NCBI GenBank assembly: GCA_021772055.1
Contig: JAETNR010000011.1
Location: forward strand, 33,943 to 97,942
Reading direction: 5' to 3'
Source of the DNA: Blautia sp.
GTDB lineage: Bacteria > Bacillota > Clostridia > Lachnospirales > Lachnospiraceae
Length of the DNA stretch: 64,000 nucleotides
This document shows, piece by piece, positions 8,554 to 16,880 of the stretch. The notes under the pieces were generated by a model that searched no databases, had not been told where the DNA came from, and worked only from the letters and a program-made list of their open reading frames with translations. The first letter of the stretch is position 1; each line of letters starts with the position of its first letter. Made by a program: the position numbers and the translations under genes.

Positions 8554-10137
8554 CTATTTATTCTCAGGAATATAGAACTTCCGCAGGAAATAAGTAGGGG
8601 TACAACTCCATGCGTGGCAGAAGCTGTTAATGGCTACGGAACCATAAGGGGACTCGTACTTATTGTACGGATTGTACAATTCCCAGAAGGTATCTGCGCC
8701 GTCCCGGATCATTCCTCCCCAATAGTTCTTCATTTCCTCCAAAGCACGTTCTTTTTCACCGGAGCGGATCAGGGCATCAATGTAATGATGGTACATATAG
8801 GGACTTACCATAGTAAACTCCGGGTTTACCTCAATGGTGCGGAGAATCAGTTCCCGGTTCTGTTCCTGATCAAACACTTTTGCAAGGATCATCCAGACCT
8901 GGGTCGCCCAGGATACCTGACGGTCTTTTCCGCTGACGAATAATCTCTGCTTTTCATCCCAGAAATGTTCTACTGCCTCTCGTTTCAGCTCTTCCAGCTT
9001 TTTCTGCAGCCAGTGAATTGTTTCCTCATCATTCATGCATTCTGCCAGACGGATTCCGTACCGCATGGAATAGATCAGAATTGCCAGAGATGCTGCCTGT
9101 GTATTCAGGCCTTCTCCCCAGTCCACAAAACACCAGAACTCTCCGCTTCTGTCCGGAATAATTCCGTCTTCGTTGAGGTAGGTCAGGCCGATTTCAATCT
9201 GACGGATTGCAATGGGGTAAAGATCTTCAAGGGTCTTTTGATCCCCGGTCGCCCTGTAGTAATCCAGAAGAGCAGAACCGTACAATAATGCATAATCAAA
9301 AAGGTAGGTGTCATCCGGCTCAATCTCCGGCTCCAGGAAAATGCATGCCGGAATTTTCCCTTCGTTAAAGGTCAGGCCGCCGAACAGATACAGGCAGCGC
9401 TTCACCAGGCTCACATTCCTGAAGGTTCTGTAATTGGCTCTTGCCTGAAGGCGCAAATCCCCCAGCCACATTCTCCGGTCTCTTTTCGGTCCATCCTCAA
9501 AAACAAGCTGCATACAGTTTTTCAGGGTACGGATGCTCACTTCATCAATCTTTCGAAGCATTTCATCCTCTGTTTCAAGTAACTGCACATCTTCTTCCTT
9601 TACAGCGGACACTGCCCTGGCGCTGACATTTTTGATCATCAGGGAAAATTTCAGGGAAACATCCAGTACCCTGATTTCCAGATAACGGAATGCATAACGC
9701 CTTGGAAGCTCCAGTTTTGCAGGAAGGACATCCACATGAATGTATTCCTCCTGAAGCCAGCCCTTACTGATCCATCCGTTATATTCTGCAGTATTTACTG
9801 CAAGCTCATCCAATCGCTCTGCAAACCGCAGATAAACATATGCAGGTGCATCCTGATGGCTTCCTGCGGAAGCAAGATCCAGGGTAAGATATCCTACATA
9901 ATGTGTTCCGAAATCCAGGATTACAGAATCGTCCTTTTTAAACAGCCTGTCTTTCAGAAGATCCGGAGCTTCTTCAGATACCAGGGCCGGGTCCTGATTC
10001 CCGTCCTGCTCCAGAGTCACAATGCTTACCGGAGCGATCTCCCGTTCATGCAGCTCTGGTTTCAATTCCTCTGCGATCCGCAGAAAATCGTCATTTTTAT
10101 GAACTTCAAATTCATCAAGAACACAAAATGATGCCAT
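8554..10137 (-). CDS. GH78-like (alpha-L-rhamnosidase type) six-hairpin glycosidase
   Basis: Protein of 527 aa without a signal peptide, so cytoplasmic. The N-terminal ~200 residues look like the beta-sandwich of rhamnosidases, and the rest like an (alpha/alpha)6 barrel. The stretch FEDGPKRDRRMWLGD corresponds to the conserved GH78 segment carrying the general acid (usually DRDERLGWTGD). Other barrel signatures include FWCFVDWGEG and DTFWELY. It is shorter than most GH78 enzymes, consistent with a minimal intracellular form, and could act on another deoxy-sugar. It has its own promoter and AGGAGG site and no adjacent transporter. Fold confidence is high; substrate confidence is low. Confidence 0.75.
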   Translation of the reverse strand: MASFCVLDEFEVHKNDDFLRIAEELKPELHEREIAPVSIVTLEQDGNQDPALVSEEAPDLLKDRLFKKDDSVILDFGTHYVGYLTLDLASAGSHQDAPAYVYLRFAERLDELAVNTAEYNGWISKGWLQEEYIHVDVLPAKLELPRRYAFRYLEIRVLDVSLKFSLMIKNVSARAVSAVKEEDVQLLETEDEMLRKIDEVSIRTLKNCMQLVFEDGPKRDRRMWLGDLRLQARANYRTFRNVSLVKRCLYLFGGLTFNEGKIPACIFLEPEIEPDDTYLFDYALLYGSALLDYYRATGDQKTLEDLYPIAIRQIEIGLTYLNEDGIIPDRSGEFWCFVDWGEGLNTQAASLAILIYSMRYGIRLAECMNDEETIHWLQKKLEELKREAVEHFWDEKQRLFVSGKDRQVSWATQVWMILAKVFDQEQNRELILRTIEVNPEFTMVSPYMYHHYIDALIRSGEKERALEEMKNYWGGMIRDGADTFWELYNPYNKYESPYGSVAINSFCHAWSCTPTYFLRKFYIPENK

Positions 10138-10167
10138 AATGTTAAACCTCCTAATCCATTTGCGCTC

Positions 10168-10196
10168 ATTCTACTATATCCGTATCCCCCTGTCAA
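10168..10196 (-). promoter_or_regulatory. sigma-A type promoter for the GH78-like gene
   Basis: On the minus strand TTGACA (10196-10191), a 17-base spacer, then TAGAAT (10173-10168), about 30 bases before the ATG at 10137. Confidence 0.72.
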
Positions 10197-10225
10197 ATAC
10201 TACGGTTCCTGAAAAATTTCCGACG

Positions 10226-10290
10226 ACAAAAAGAGCCGGTAAAACCAGCCCCTCCATGCCTTTATCACAGAGAAAACCGACTTTACCGGC
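10226..10290 (-). terminator. Rho-independent terminator after the secreted hypothetical protein
   Basis: Minus-strand arms GCCGGTAAA (10290-10282) and TTTACCGGC (10243-10235) with a long loop, followed by CTTTTTG. Confidence 0.6.
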
Positions 10291-10305
10291 CAAATTTCTT
10301 ATTTC

Positions 10306-11058
10306 TTATTCTGCTTCTGTTACAGCAGTAATGTGTGGGTTTACCCCTTCATACCAGTACAGGAAGCCTTCCATATCGATCTTATCACCGAGTTCCAGCT
10401 CTTTTACAGCTTTGTAAACATCTGTGGTATTGTCGCACAGATAGGATTCTACTGTAAAAGTATAGGTTTCACCGTCAAGAGAAGCCTTAAAGTACAGGTC
10501 ATCGCCGTCCTGCCCGGAGCCGTCCCAGTTATATAAGAATGCAACATCATTGCCTTCTTCATCCTGTCCTGCTGCTTCTACCGTAAGGCCTTTAAAGGAT
10601 ACAAACTGATTCTGATGGTCGATCAGCTCGTCTTTTCCCAACAGTTCTGTCACATCTGTTACAGGAGCAATGTATTCGCCATCTTCCAGCTCAAAGGTGG
10701 CATCCACGATCTCAACTTCTCCGGACCACTCACTCTTAAAGCCTGTGGCCTTGATCTTAGCGCCAGGAACCAGTTTTTCATAATCTTCTTCGGAGCACGC
10801 CATATTATAAAGGAAGTATGCACCGTCCTCATCCTGTGCATAAACGGTAGCCTTGTCTTCCCACCAGGACTGCTTTGCCTGAACGTAAGCTTCAATCACT
10901 ACTTCTGTGTCAAGTTCTGCTGCCGCATATTCCTCATAAGTCATCACACCCTCGGATTTTGCCTCTGTCTGTGCAGTCTCTTCACTCTCAGCCATTACCA
11001 AGCTGCCGGGAACCAGGGTCAGTGACATGGTTAATAATAATGCGATTATTTTTTTCAT
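10306..11058 (-). CDS. Secreted hypothetical protein, possible OB-fold repeats
   Basis: About 250 aa. The N-terminus MKKIIALLLTMSLTLVPG is a Sec signal peptide with likely cleavage near LVMAES; no lipobox cysteine is present. The mature part is very acidic and reads as two beta-rich units (around VVIEAYVQAKQSWW and FVSFKGLTVEAAG), resembling small OB-fold secreted proteins of gut Clostridia. I do not recognise a named family. The start at 11058 is preceded by AAAGGAAG; an upstream in-frame ATG at 11118 has no signal-peptide logic. It has its own promoter and terminator, so it is a stand-alone gene. Confidence 0.75.
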   Translation of the reverse strand: MKKIIALLLTMSLTLVPGSLVMAESEETAQTEAKSEGVMTYEEYAAAELDTEVVIEAYVQAKQSWWEDKATVYAQDEDGAYFLYNMACSEEDYEKLVPGAKIKATGFKSEWSGEVEIVDATFELEDGEYIAPVTDVTELLGKDELIDHQNQFVSFKGLTVEAAGQDEEGNDVAFLYNWDGSGQDGDDLYFKASLDGETYTFTVESYLCDNTTDVYKAVKELELGDKIDMEGFLYWYEGVNPHITAVTEAE

Positions 11059-11100
11059 GTTTCTTCTTCCTTTCATGTAGATGTTTAAAAACACAACTTC

Positions 11101-11128
11101 ATTATACATCAAACTCACAGGAAATCAA
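11101..11128 (-). promoter_or_regulatory. sigma-A type promoter for the secreted hypothetical protein
   Basis: Minus strand TTGATT (11128-11123), a 16-base spacer and a perfect TATAAT (11106-11101), about 40 bases before the start codon. Confidence 0.6.
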
Positions 11129-11135
11129 TGCTTCT

Positions 11136-12743
11136 TTATTTTTTTCTTTTCAGTTTGCCCCAGAAAAGGTACAGAATAATCAGGATCCAGGCACCTGCCA
11201 AAGCAGACAGCAGTATCACCGCTGTTCCGGGAAGCGCTCCCAGATCCGCCTTTCCCCCGAAATTCTCCCCGTTCCCTGCAGCTTTTTGGTCCAGGCGATA
11301 TAAGGACGTTACCTCCTCATAAAGCTGTTCTATATAAGCATCGTCCACTTCCTGTTTTCTCCGGATGGACTTGGTCACATTTTCAATCAGCTGCCCTGCC
11401 GCATCACGAAGAGAAGCAGATCCGTTGAACACCGGAGTCACAAAGGTATGCTCCGTATTATCCAAAAGCAGCCTGGATGCTTTGATTTTTACATCATAAT
11501 AAAGCTCATTGTCCTCGCCGCATCTGGAAAGGTAATCCTGATATTCCCCGGAATCCTGTGCCTTAGAGGTAACAGGCACATATCCCTCTGTTTCCGAATA
11601 GGCGATCTGCACTTCATTTGTCAAAAGATACTGGACAAAAAGCCAGGAAGCCAGCACCTCCTGCGGATCCTTTTTATTGAATACACAAACGGATGGTCCC
11701 TGGGAGATCATCTTCGGATTTTCCGGATCAAACTGCGGAATGGGCATGACCTCTGTTTCAAACTCCACAAATTTATCTTCACTGATATCGGAAAGCGGCG
11801 CATAGGTTCCCATCCAGGTCGCCCCTGCTGTAGAATCAATGGCAAAAAGGCACTGCCCGGCATTCAAAAAATTTGCCGGATAGCTGGAAATTTTAAAGGT
11901 AGAAAAGGCTCCTGTTTTTGCATGCTCTGCAATGGTATACAAAATTTCTTTTGTTGTATCATGAAAAAGCTCCACCTCTCCCTCTTCACTTGCGTAGCCC
12001 GCTCCCTTCTGCTTAAGCATCTGGATCATCATATTATCCGTAGACTTATAAATAAAAGGAATCATCACATTCTGCCCGTTCAGCAGATACTTTCCTTCCT
12101 CGTCCTTTTTTGCGGCAGCTTCGGAAACTTCCCAGATAAAATCCCAGGTAAGTACCTCGGGCAGGGTATATCCCAGTTTTTCCACATAGGTTTTATTGAT
12201 ATAGCAGGCTTCTGTAGAGCGCATAAAGGGAACTGCATAGTAATGTCCCTCAAAGGAGCACTCCTCTAAAAACTTTGGAATGATTTCCGTCTCTTTGGGA
12301 GAATCAAATTTCACTTCACTTCCCCCGAGGCCGTATTTCCCATCCTGAAACAGTTCATCCAGCGGCACTACGCTATTGTCCCCTGTAAGGTAAGTAGCGA
12401 TATGATCCGGGTAGGTAATGCAGACATTTGGGGTGGTATTGGTGGAAATATTGGTTATCACATCATTGTAGATTTTTCCGTAGTCCGTATATAAACGCAG
12501 ATTCACGGTAATATTCGGATATAAAGCTTCAAAATCCGCAATCGCCTTTTCGTAAATTTTTGTCTGGGTCTTGTTTGTATCGTTCTTTGCCCAGAATGTC
12601 AGCTCATAGTTTTTTGAATCATCAAACTCTTCCGGAATTGCAAAAGCGCTCTGTCCCTTTGTTCCATGGCATCCGGAAAGGAGCATCATACAGAGTAAAA
12701 CCGACAGACCGAGAAGCCCGATCTTTTTTCCTTTTCCTATCAT
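11136..12743 (-). CDS. Sugar ABC transporter substrate-binding lipoprotein with C-terminal membrane anchor
   Basis: Extracellular solute-binding protein of CUT1 type, 535 aa. It starts with a lipoprotein signal (lipobox LLSGC, Cys near residue 24) and a binding domain beginning YELTFWAKND. Unusually it ends with LPGTA, a hydrophobic segment of about 22 residues and the basic tail KLKRKK, which looks like a sorting signal or membrane anchor added to a lipoprotein. It is the last gene of the transporter cluster, whereas the binding protein is commonly first. Its ATG overlaps the upstream permease stop (ATGA), so the product should be made together with the channel. The substrate is unknown; CUT1 members carry oligosaccharides or glycerol phosphates. 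Confidence 0.88.
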   Translation of the reverse strand: MIGKGKKIGLLGLSVLLCMMLLSGCHGTKGQSAFAIPEEFDDSKNYELTFWAKNDTNKTQTKIYEKAIADFEALYPNITVNLRLYTDYGKIYNDVITNISTNTTPNVCITYPDHIATYLTGDNSVVPLDELFQDGKYGLGGSEVKFDSPKETEIIPKFLEECSFEGHYYAVPFMRSTEACYINKTYVEKLGYTLPEVLTWDFIWEVSEAAAKKDEEGKYLLNGQNVMIPFIYKSTDNMMIQMLKQKGAGYASEEGEVELFHDTTKEILYTIAEHAKTGAFSTFKISSYPANFLNAGQCLFAIDSTAGATWMGTYAPLSDISEDKFVEFETEVMPIPQFDPENPKMISQGPSVCVFNKKDPQEVLASWLFVQYLLTNEVQIAYSETEGYVPVTSKAQDSGEYQDYLSRCGEDNELYYDVKIKASRLLLDNTEHTFVTPVFNGSASLRDAAGQLIENVTKSIRRKQEVDDAYIEQLYEEVTSLYRLDQKAAGNGENFGGKADLGALPGTAVILLSALAGAWILIILYLFWGKLKRKK

Positions 12744-13615
12744 CCCTTGGTTCCTCCTCTTGCCACACCGGCCATGATCTTCTTATGAAACAGCAAAAAC
12801 AAAATTACAAGAGGAACAGAAATCACCACCACCGCCGCCATCATTGCCGGAATGTTTTCCCGTCCGAATCCGTTCTCCCGGATTTCCTGAATGCCGTTGG
12901 AAACCAGGAAATAAGCTTCATCGTCAGTGATCAGCCTTGGCCATACATAGGAATTCCAGCACTCGATCACTTTCAGAATGGTAATGGTCACGATAGTGGG
13001 CTTGCAGATGGGGATCAGCACCTTCCACAAGTATTTCAGATCAGGAGTTCCATCCACCTTCGCAGCATAATAAAGCTGATCCGGCACCTGCTCAAAATTC
13101 TCTTTTAACAGGTAAATATAAAAAACCGATGTTACAGACGGCAGAATCAGGCCGGCAAAGGTATTGCGCAGATCCAGATTCGTAATGGTCACATAGTTGG
13201 TGATAATCACCAGTTCATTGGGAATCATCATCAAAGAGAGAAAAATGGTAAATGCCACATTTTTCCCACGGAATGTAAGCCTTGCAAAAGCAAATGCAGC
13301 CAGAACCGTCACCAGCAGCATCAGCCCTGTGGTTATCACAGTAAAGATCAGCGTATTCACAAAATATCCCGCAAGGGGCACTGCCGTAAATGCTTCCGCA
13401 TAATTTTCCAGTGTGGGAGACAGGGTAATTAGCTTTGGAATATACTCCGAATTATAGGCGCTGTAACTCTTCACGGACGTAAGAACCATCCAGTAAAAAG
13501 GAAACAGCACCATGAAAGCCCAGATGGTAAGCAGGACATAGGTCATCCCTTTTCTTAAGTTTCTGCCTGTCACGGAAGACTTTTTCATTTTTTCATACTC
13601 AGTTTGTTTCCCCAT
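12740..13615 (-). CDS. Sugar ABC transporter permease, MalG type
   Basis: Inner permease of 291 aa with about six membrane segments. The EAA loop reads YYAAKVDGTPDLKYLWKVLIP, the docking site for the ATPase. The N-terminus has the long hydrophobic first helix typical of MalG/UgpE proteins. It lies 11 bases after the MalF-type permease and overlaps the substrate-binding gene by 4 bases. Together with that partner, the ATPase and the lipoprotein it makes a complete CUT1 importer. Confidence 0.92.
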   Translation of the reverse strand: MGKQTEYEKMKKSSVTGRNLRKGMTYVLLTIWAFMVLFPFYWMVLTSVKSYSAYNSEYIPKLITLSPTLENYAEAFTAVPLAGYFVNTLIFTVITTGLMLLVTVLAAFAFARLTFRGKNVAFTIFLSLMMIPNELVIITNYVTITNLDLRNTFAGLILPSVTSVFYIYLLKENFEQVPDQLYYAAKVDGTPDLKYLWKVLIPICKPTIVTITILKVIECWNSYVWPRLITDDEAYFLVSNGIQEIRENGFGRENIPAMMAAVVVISVPLVILFLLFHKKIMAGVARGGTKG

Positions 13616-13626
13616 ATTCTCTCACC

Positions 13627-14520
13627 TCATACATAGTGGACCTTTTTCCTGCTGACCAGAAGATTGATACAGGTAATGGTCAAAACAATGGCAAACAATA
13701 TGATTGCTGCAGCAGATGCATAGGATGGATATCCTCCGCTGTTTCCGTACAGCATATCATAAACATAGCCCACAATGGTATTCATCCCCGCAGCGTTTAA
13801 GTCCGTGCCAAAAAGTGCAACCGCATCGCTGTATGCCTTAAATGCACCGATAAATCCTGTAATGATCAGGTAAAAAATCATGGGCGAGATCATCGGGAGG
13901 GTGATTCTGCGAAAGATCCGGAATGCGGATGTTCCGTCTACCCTGGCCGCATTGTAATAATCCCTGTTCACAGATGCCAGCGCGCTGGTCAGAACCAGAA
14001 TCTTAAAAGGCAGGACCACCCAGATGGTATAGAAACACAGCACAAACATTTTTGCCGGGTAGGGTCCGTCGATAAAATCAATGGAATTCCCCCCGAACCA
14101 GTTGATCATCAGGTTGATAAGCCCGTCCGTATAGGCTGTTTTTTTAAACAGGATCATAAATACCAGCCCCACAGCCAGAGTATTGGTCACATAGGGCAGG
14201 AAATAAATTGTCTGATAAAGATCCCGAAGAGGTTTTACAGAGCTTAATCCCACAGAGATCAAAAGCGCAAGCCCTGTAGAAACCGGCACGGTAATCATAA
14301 CCAGAAGAAACGTATTTTCCACTGCCTGCAGAAAGTAAGGGTCATGCAGAACATAGGAATAATTGTATAATCCGGTGCCAAAGTACGTCTGGGATGCAAA
14401 GTTATAGCCTTCTTCAAAGGAATAAATAAAAACATCCACCAGAGGATACAGCATAAAAAATCCCAGAAACAGTATCCCGGGCAAAAGATACAGCCAGCCT
14501 TTCCAATTTTTTTTATCCAT
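13627..14520 (-). CDS. Sugar ABC transporter permease, MalF/UgpA type
   Basis: Permease of 297 aa with six membrane segments. Its EAA loop is YYNAARVDGTSAFRIFRRITLP. The first helix (GWLYLLPGILFLGFFMLYPLVD) is typical of UgpA/LacF-type proteins, without the extra N-terminal helices of enteric MalF. It sits 11 bases downstream of the ATPase gene and 11 bases upstream of the MalG-type gene, in one operon. Confidence 0.92.
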   Translation of the reverse strand: MDKKNWKGWLYLLPGILFLGFFMLYPLVDVFIYSFEEGYNFASQTYFGTGLYNYSYVLHDPYFLQAVENTFLLVMITVPVSTGLALLISVGLSSVKPLRDLYQTIYFLPYVTNTLAVGLVFMILFKKTAYTDGLINLMINWFGGNSIDFIDGPYPAKMFVLCFYTIWVVLPFKILVLTSALASVNRDYYNAARVDGTSAFRIFRRITLPMISPMIFYLIITGFIGAFKAYSDAVALFGTDLNAAGMNTIVGYVYDMLYGNSGGYPSYASAAAIILFAIVLTITCINLLVSRKKVHYV

Positions 14521-14531
14521 TTTTCTCTCCC

Positions 14532-15638
14532 CTATTTCTCAGCAAAAAAGCGGATCCGCTCTTCCGTCTCCTTATGAAAAATAAACACCTTTCCGGGCTT
14601 TAAAGCAAAACGGACTGTGGGCGAGCTTAAGTCCACCTTATTTTCCGCACTGATGATGGAACGGATCGTAGGGTTTACAGAAGCACTGTGCGTGGAAACC
14701 ACGCTGATATCCCGGCCCATAACCTCCACACCGTTTAAGCTGCAGCGAAGGGGGCCGTTTTCACAAAGGACAAAGCCTTCCGGCCGGATTCCCACAAAAA
14801 CCTCCTGGTCCGAAAGATCCCCGATATCCAGAATTGCTTCCTCCCCGATACAGAGCTTCCGGTCTTTGATCTTGCCCTCAAAAATATTGATTGGCGGAGT
14901 GCCCAAAAACTTTGCTACAAAGAGGTTCACCGGATCGTCGTACACTTCCTGGGGTCTGCCGATCTGCTGAATCACTCCCTGCTTCATCACCACGATCCTG
15001 TCCGAGATACTCATGGCCTCTTCCTGGTCATGGGTAACAAAAATGGTGGTGATCTTTGTTTCTTTTTGAATTCTCCTGATTTCCTCCCTGGTCTGCAGCC
15101 GCAGTCTGGCATCCAGATTGGAAAGAGGTTCATCCAGAAGAAGAACCCGGGGCATTTTTACCAGTGCACGGGCAATGGCAACCCTCTGCTGCTGCCCACC
15201 GGACAGTTCACTGGGCTTTCGCTCCATCAGGTCATCAATCTGAACCAGGCGTGCTGCCTCATTGGCTCTTTCCAGCATCCGGGCCTTAGTAAGCTTCCGG
15301 GCTCCCTTCAGATTTTCCAGAGGAAACAGGATGTTCTGTTTTACTGTGAGATGAGGATAAAGGGCATAATTCTGAAATACCACTCCAACCCCTCTCTTTT
15401 CTGCCGGAAGATCCGTCACATCCTCCTCACCGAAAAAGATTTTTCCGCTGGTGGGTTTCAAAAGGCCGCACAGCAGATTCAGCGTGGTACTTTTTCCGCA
15501 CCCGGAGGGTCCCAGAAGTCCGATCAGCTTACCGTCAGGAATCTCAAAATCAAAATGATCCACTGCTATTACTTCCTTCTGCCCTTTTCTGCTGCGGTTC
15601 GGAAAGGTTTTTGTCAGATTCTGCAATACAACTTTCAT
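14532..15638 (-). CDS. Sugar ABC transporter ATPase, MsmK/UgpC type
   Basis: About 368 aa. Walker A is GPSGCGKST, the signature is LSGGQQQRVAIARAL, Walker B is RVLLLDEPLSNLD and the switch is VTHDQEEA. A C-terminal TOBE-type regulatory domain follows (from ~residue 240), as in MsmK/UgpC ATPases that can serve several sugar importers. The start at 15638 (MKVVLQNLTKTFP) is chosen because AAGGAGG lies just before it; upstream in-frame codons overlap rlmD. Only 10 bases separate it from the rlmD stop, so it may share rlmD transcription. No sugar-responsive regulator is visible nearby. Confidence 0.93.
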   Translation of the reverse strand: MKVVLQNLTKTFPNRSRKGQKEVIAVDHFDFEIPDGKLIGLLGPSGCGKSTTLNLLCGLLKPTSGKIFFGEEDVTDLPAEKRGVGVVFQNYALYPHLTVKQNILFPLENLKGARKLTKARMLERANEAARLVQIDDLMERKPSELSGGQQQRVAIARALVKMPRVLLLDEPLSNLDARLRLQTREEIRRIQKETKITTIFVTHDQEEAMSISDRIVVMKQGVIQQIGRPQEVYDDPVNLFVAKFLGTPPINIFEGKIKDRKLCIGEEAILDIGDLSDQEVFVGIRPEGFVLCENGPLRCSLNGVEVMGRDISVVSTHSASVNPTIRSIISAENKVDLSSPTVRFALKPGKVFIFHKETEERIRFFAEK

Positions 15639-15648
15639 GGTTTCCTCC

Positions 15649-16848
15649 TTATTTTTTCCGCCGCAGACAGCAAATGGTCTCAATGTGAGATGTAAAAGCG
15701 AACATCTCAATCGGCTGGATTTTTTCAACAATGTAGCCATGCCCGGAAAGATACTTCAAATCCTCGGCAAGGGATTCCGGCCCGCAGGATATGTAGATGA
15801 TCTTCTCCGGCGAAAGACGTACTGCGGAAGAGAGAAATTTCTCATCACTTCCGGAGCGCGGCGGATCCATAAACACTACGTCAGCTCTCTCCCCGCTTTC
15901 CGCCATAGCCAGCATGAATTCCCCTGCGTCTCCCTGGAAGAAATCTGCGTTGGTGATATGATTTTCTTTGGCATTCCTCCTGGCATCACGAACAGCATCC
16001 TTATTCAATTCCACACCGATCACCTTCTTCGCATGGGCTGCTGCGATCAGGCTGATGGTGCCGATTCCGCAGTAAGCATCGATCACGTTTTCCTTTCCGG
16101 AAAGTCCTGCCAGACGGATGGCAGTGCCATAGAGAATCTCTGTCTGCACAGGATTTACCTGATAGAAAGATCCCGGAGAGATCCGGAAGGTACATCCGCA
16201 CAGACGGTCCCTGATAAATCCCGGACCGTATAGAGGGATATCCCGTTCCCCCAATACCATGCTGGTCTTTTTATCATTGATGTTCAGGACAATGGTGGTA
16301 ATCTCCGGATGGACTTTGCGCAGTGCTTTTACAAAATTGTTTTTGGAAGGAAGAATGGGGGAACCTAAAACCAGGACCACCATAATTTCTCCGCTTTGAA
16401 AGCCTCTGCGCACCATCACATGCCTTAAAAGCCCATATCCGGTATCTTCGTCATAAGTTTTAATCTTAAAGGACTTCAGCATTCCCTGAATAGTATGGAT
16501 GATCTCCTGGCATTTTTCATCTTCGATCAGGCAGTTTTCTACCGGAACGATATGGTGTGTGCCCGCTTCATAGGGGCCGCTGATGATATTTCCCTTCCTG
16601 TCACGTCCAAAAGCTCTGTGAACCTTATTTCTGTAATGAAGAGGATGCTCCATTCCAATCATCGGACTGACTTTACAGAATTTTCCCAGAAGGGACTCTT
16701 CCTGCTTCTGTTTCTTTTTTAGCTGTTCAGAATATGCCATGCCCTGATACTGGCAGCCGCCGCATTTTCGGGAAACCGGGCAGGCGGCTTCGGAAACTTT
16801 CTTTTTCGGATAACTTTTTGGCGCTGCCTTTCTTTGTTCATTTTCCAT
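15649..16848 (-). CDS. rlmD: 23S rRNA (uracil-C5)-methyltransferase, RlmD/RlmCD type
   Basis: SAM-dependent RNA m5U methyltransferase of the TrmA/RumA family, about 399 aa. An iron-sulfur cysteine cluster is visible near the N-terminus (CPVSRKCGGCQYQ). The SAM domain shows DAYCGIGTISL, the catalytic loop MDPPRSG and ISCGPESLAEDL with the nucleophilic cysteine. The TRAM domain seen in many relatives is absent; a Lys-rich N-terminal tail precedes the cluster. The start at 16848 follows AAGGAG; an ATG at 16938 would run into the upstream gene. It lies between the RsmH-like gene and the sugar transporter. Gram-positive homologues may modify U747, U1939 or both, so the target base is uncertain. 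Confidence 0.85.
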   Translation of the reverse strand: MENEQRKAAPKSYPKKKVSEAACPVSRKCGGCQYQGMAYSEQLKKKQKQEESLLGKFCKVSPMIGMEHPLHYRNKVHRAFGRDRKGNIISGPYEAGTHHIVPVENCLIEDEKCQEIIHTIQGMLKSFKIKTYDEDTGYGLLRHVMVRRGFQSGEIMVVLVLGSPILPSKNNFVKALRKVHPEITTIVLNINDKKTSMVLGERDIPLYGPGFIRDRLCGCTFRISPGSFYQVNPVQTEILYGTAIRLAGLSGKENVIDAYCGIGTISLIAAAHAKKVIGVELNKDAVRDARRNAKENHITNADFFQGDAGEFMLAMAESGERADVVFMDPPRSGSDEKFLSSAVRLSPEKIIYISCGPESLAEDLKYLSGHGYIVEKIQPIEMFAFTSHIETICCLRRKK

Positions 16849-16880
16849 TTTTTCCCTCTCCTTCTCTGCTGAAAGCCGGG

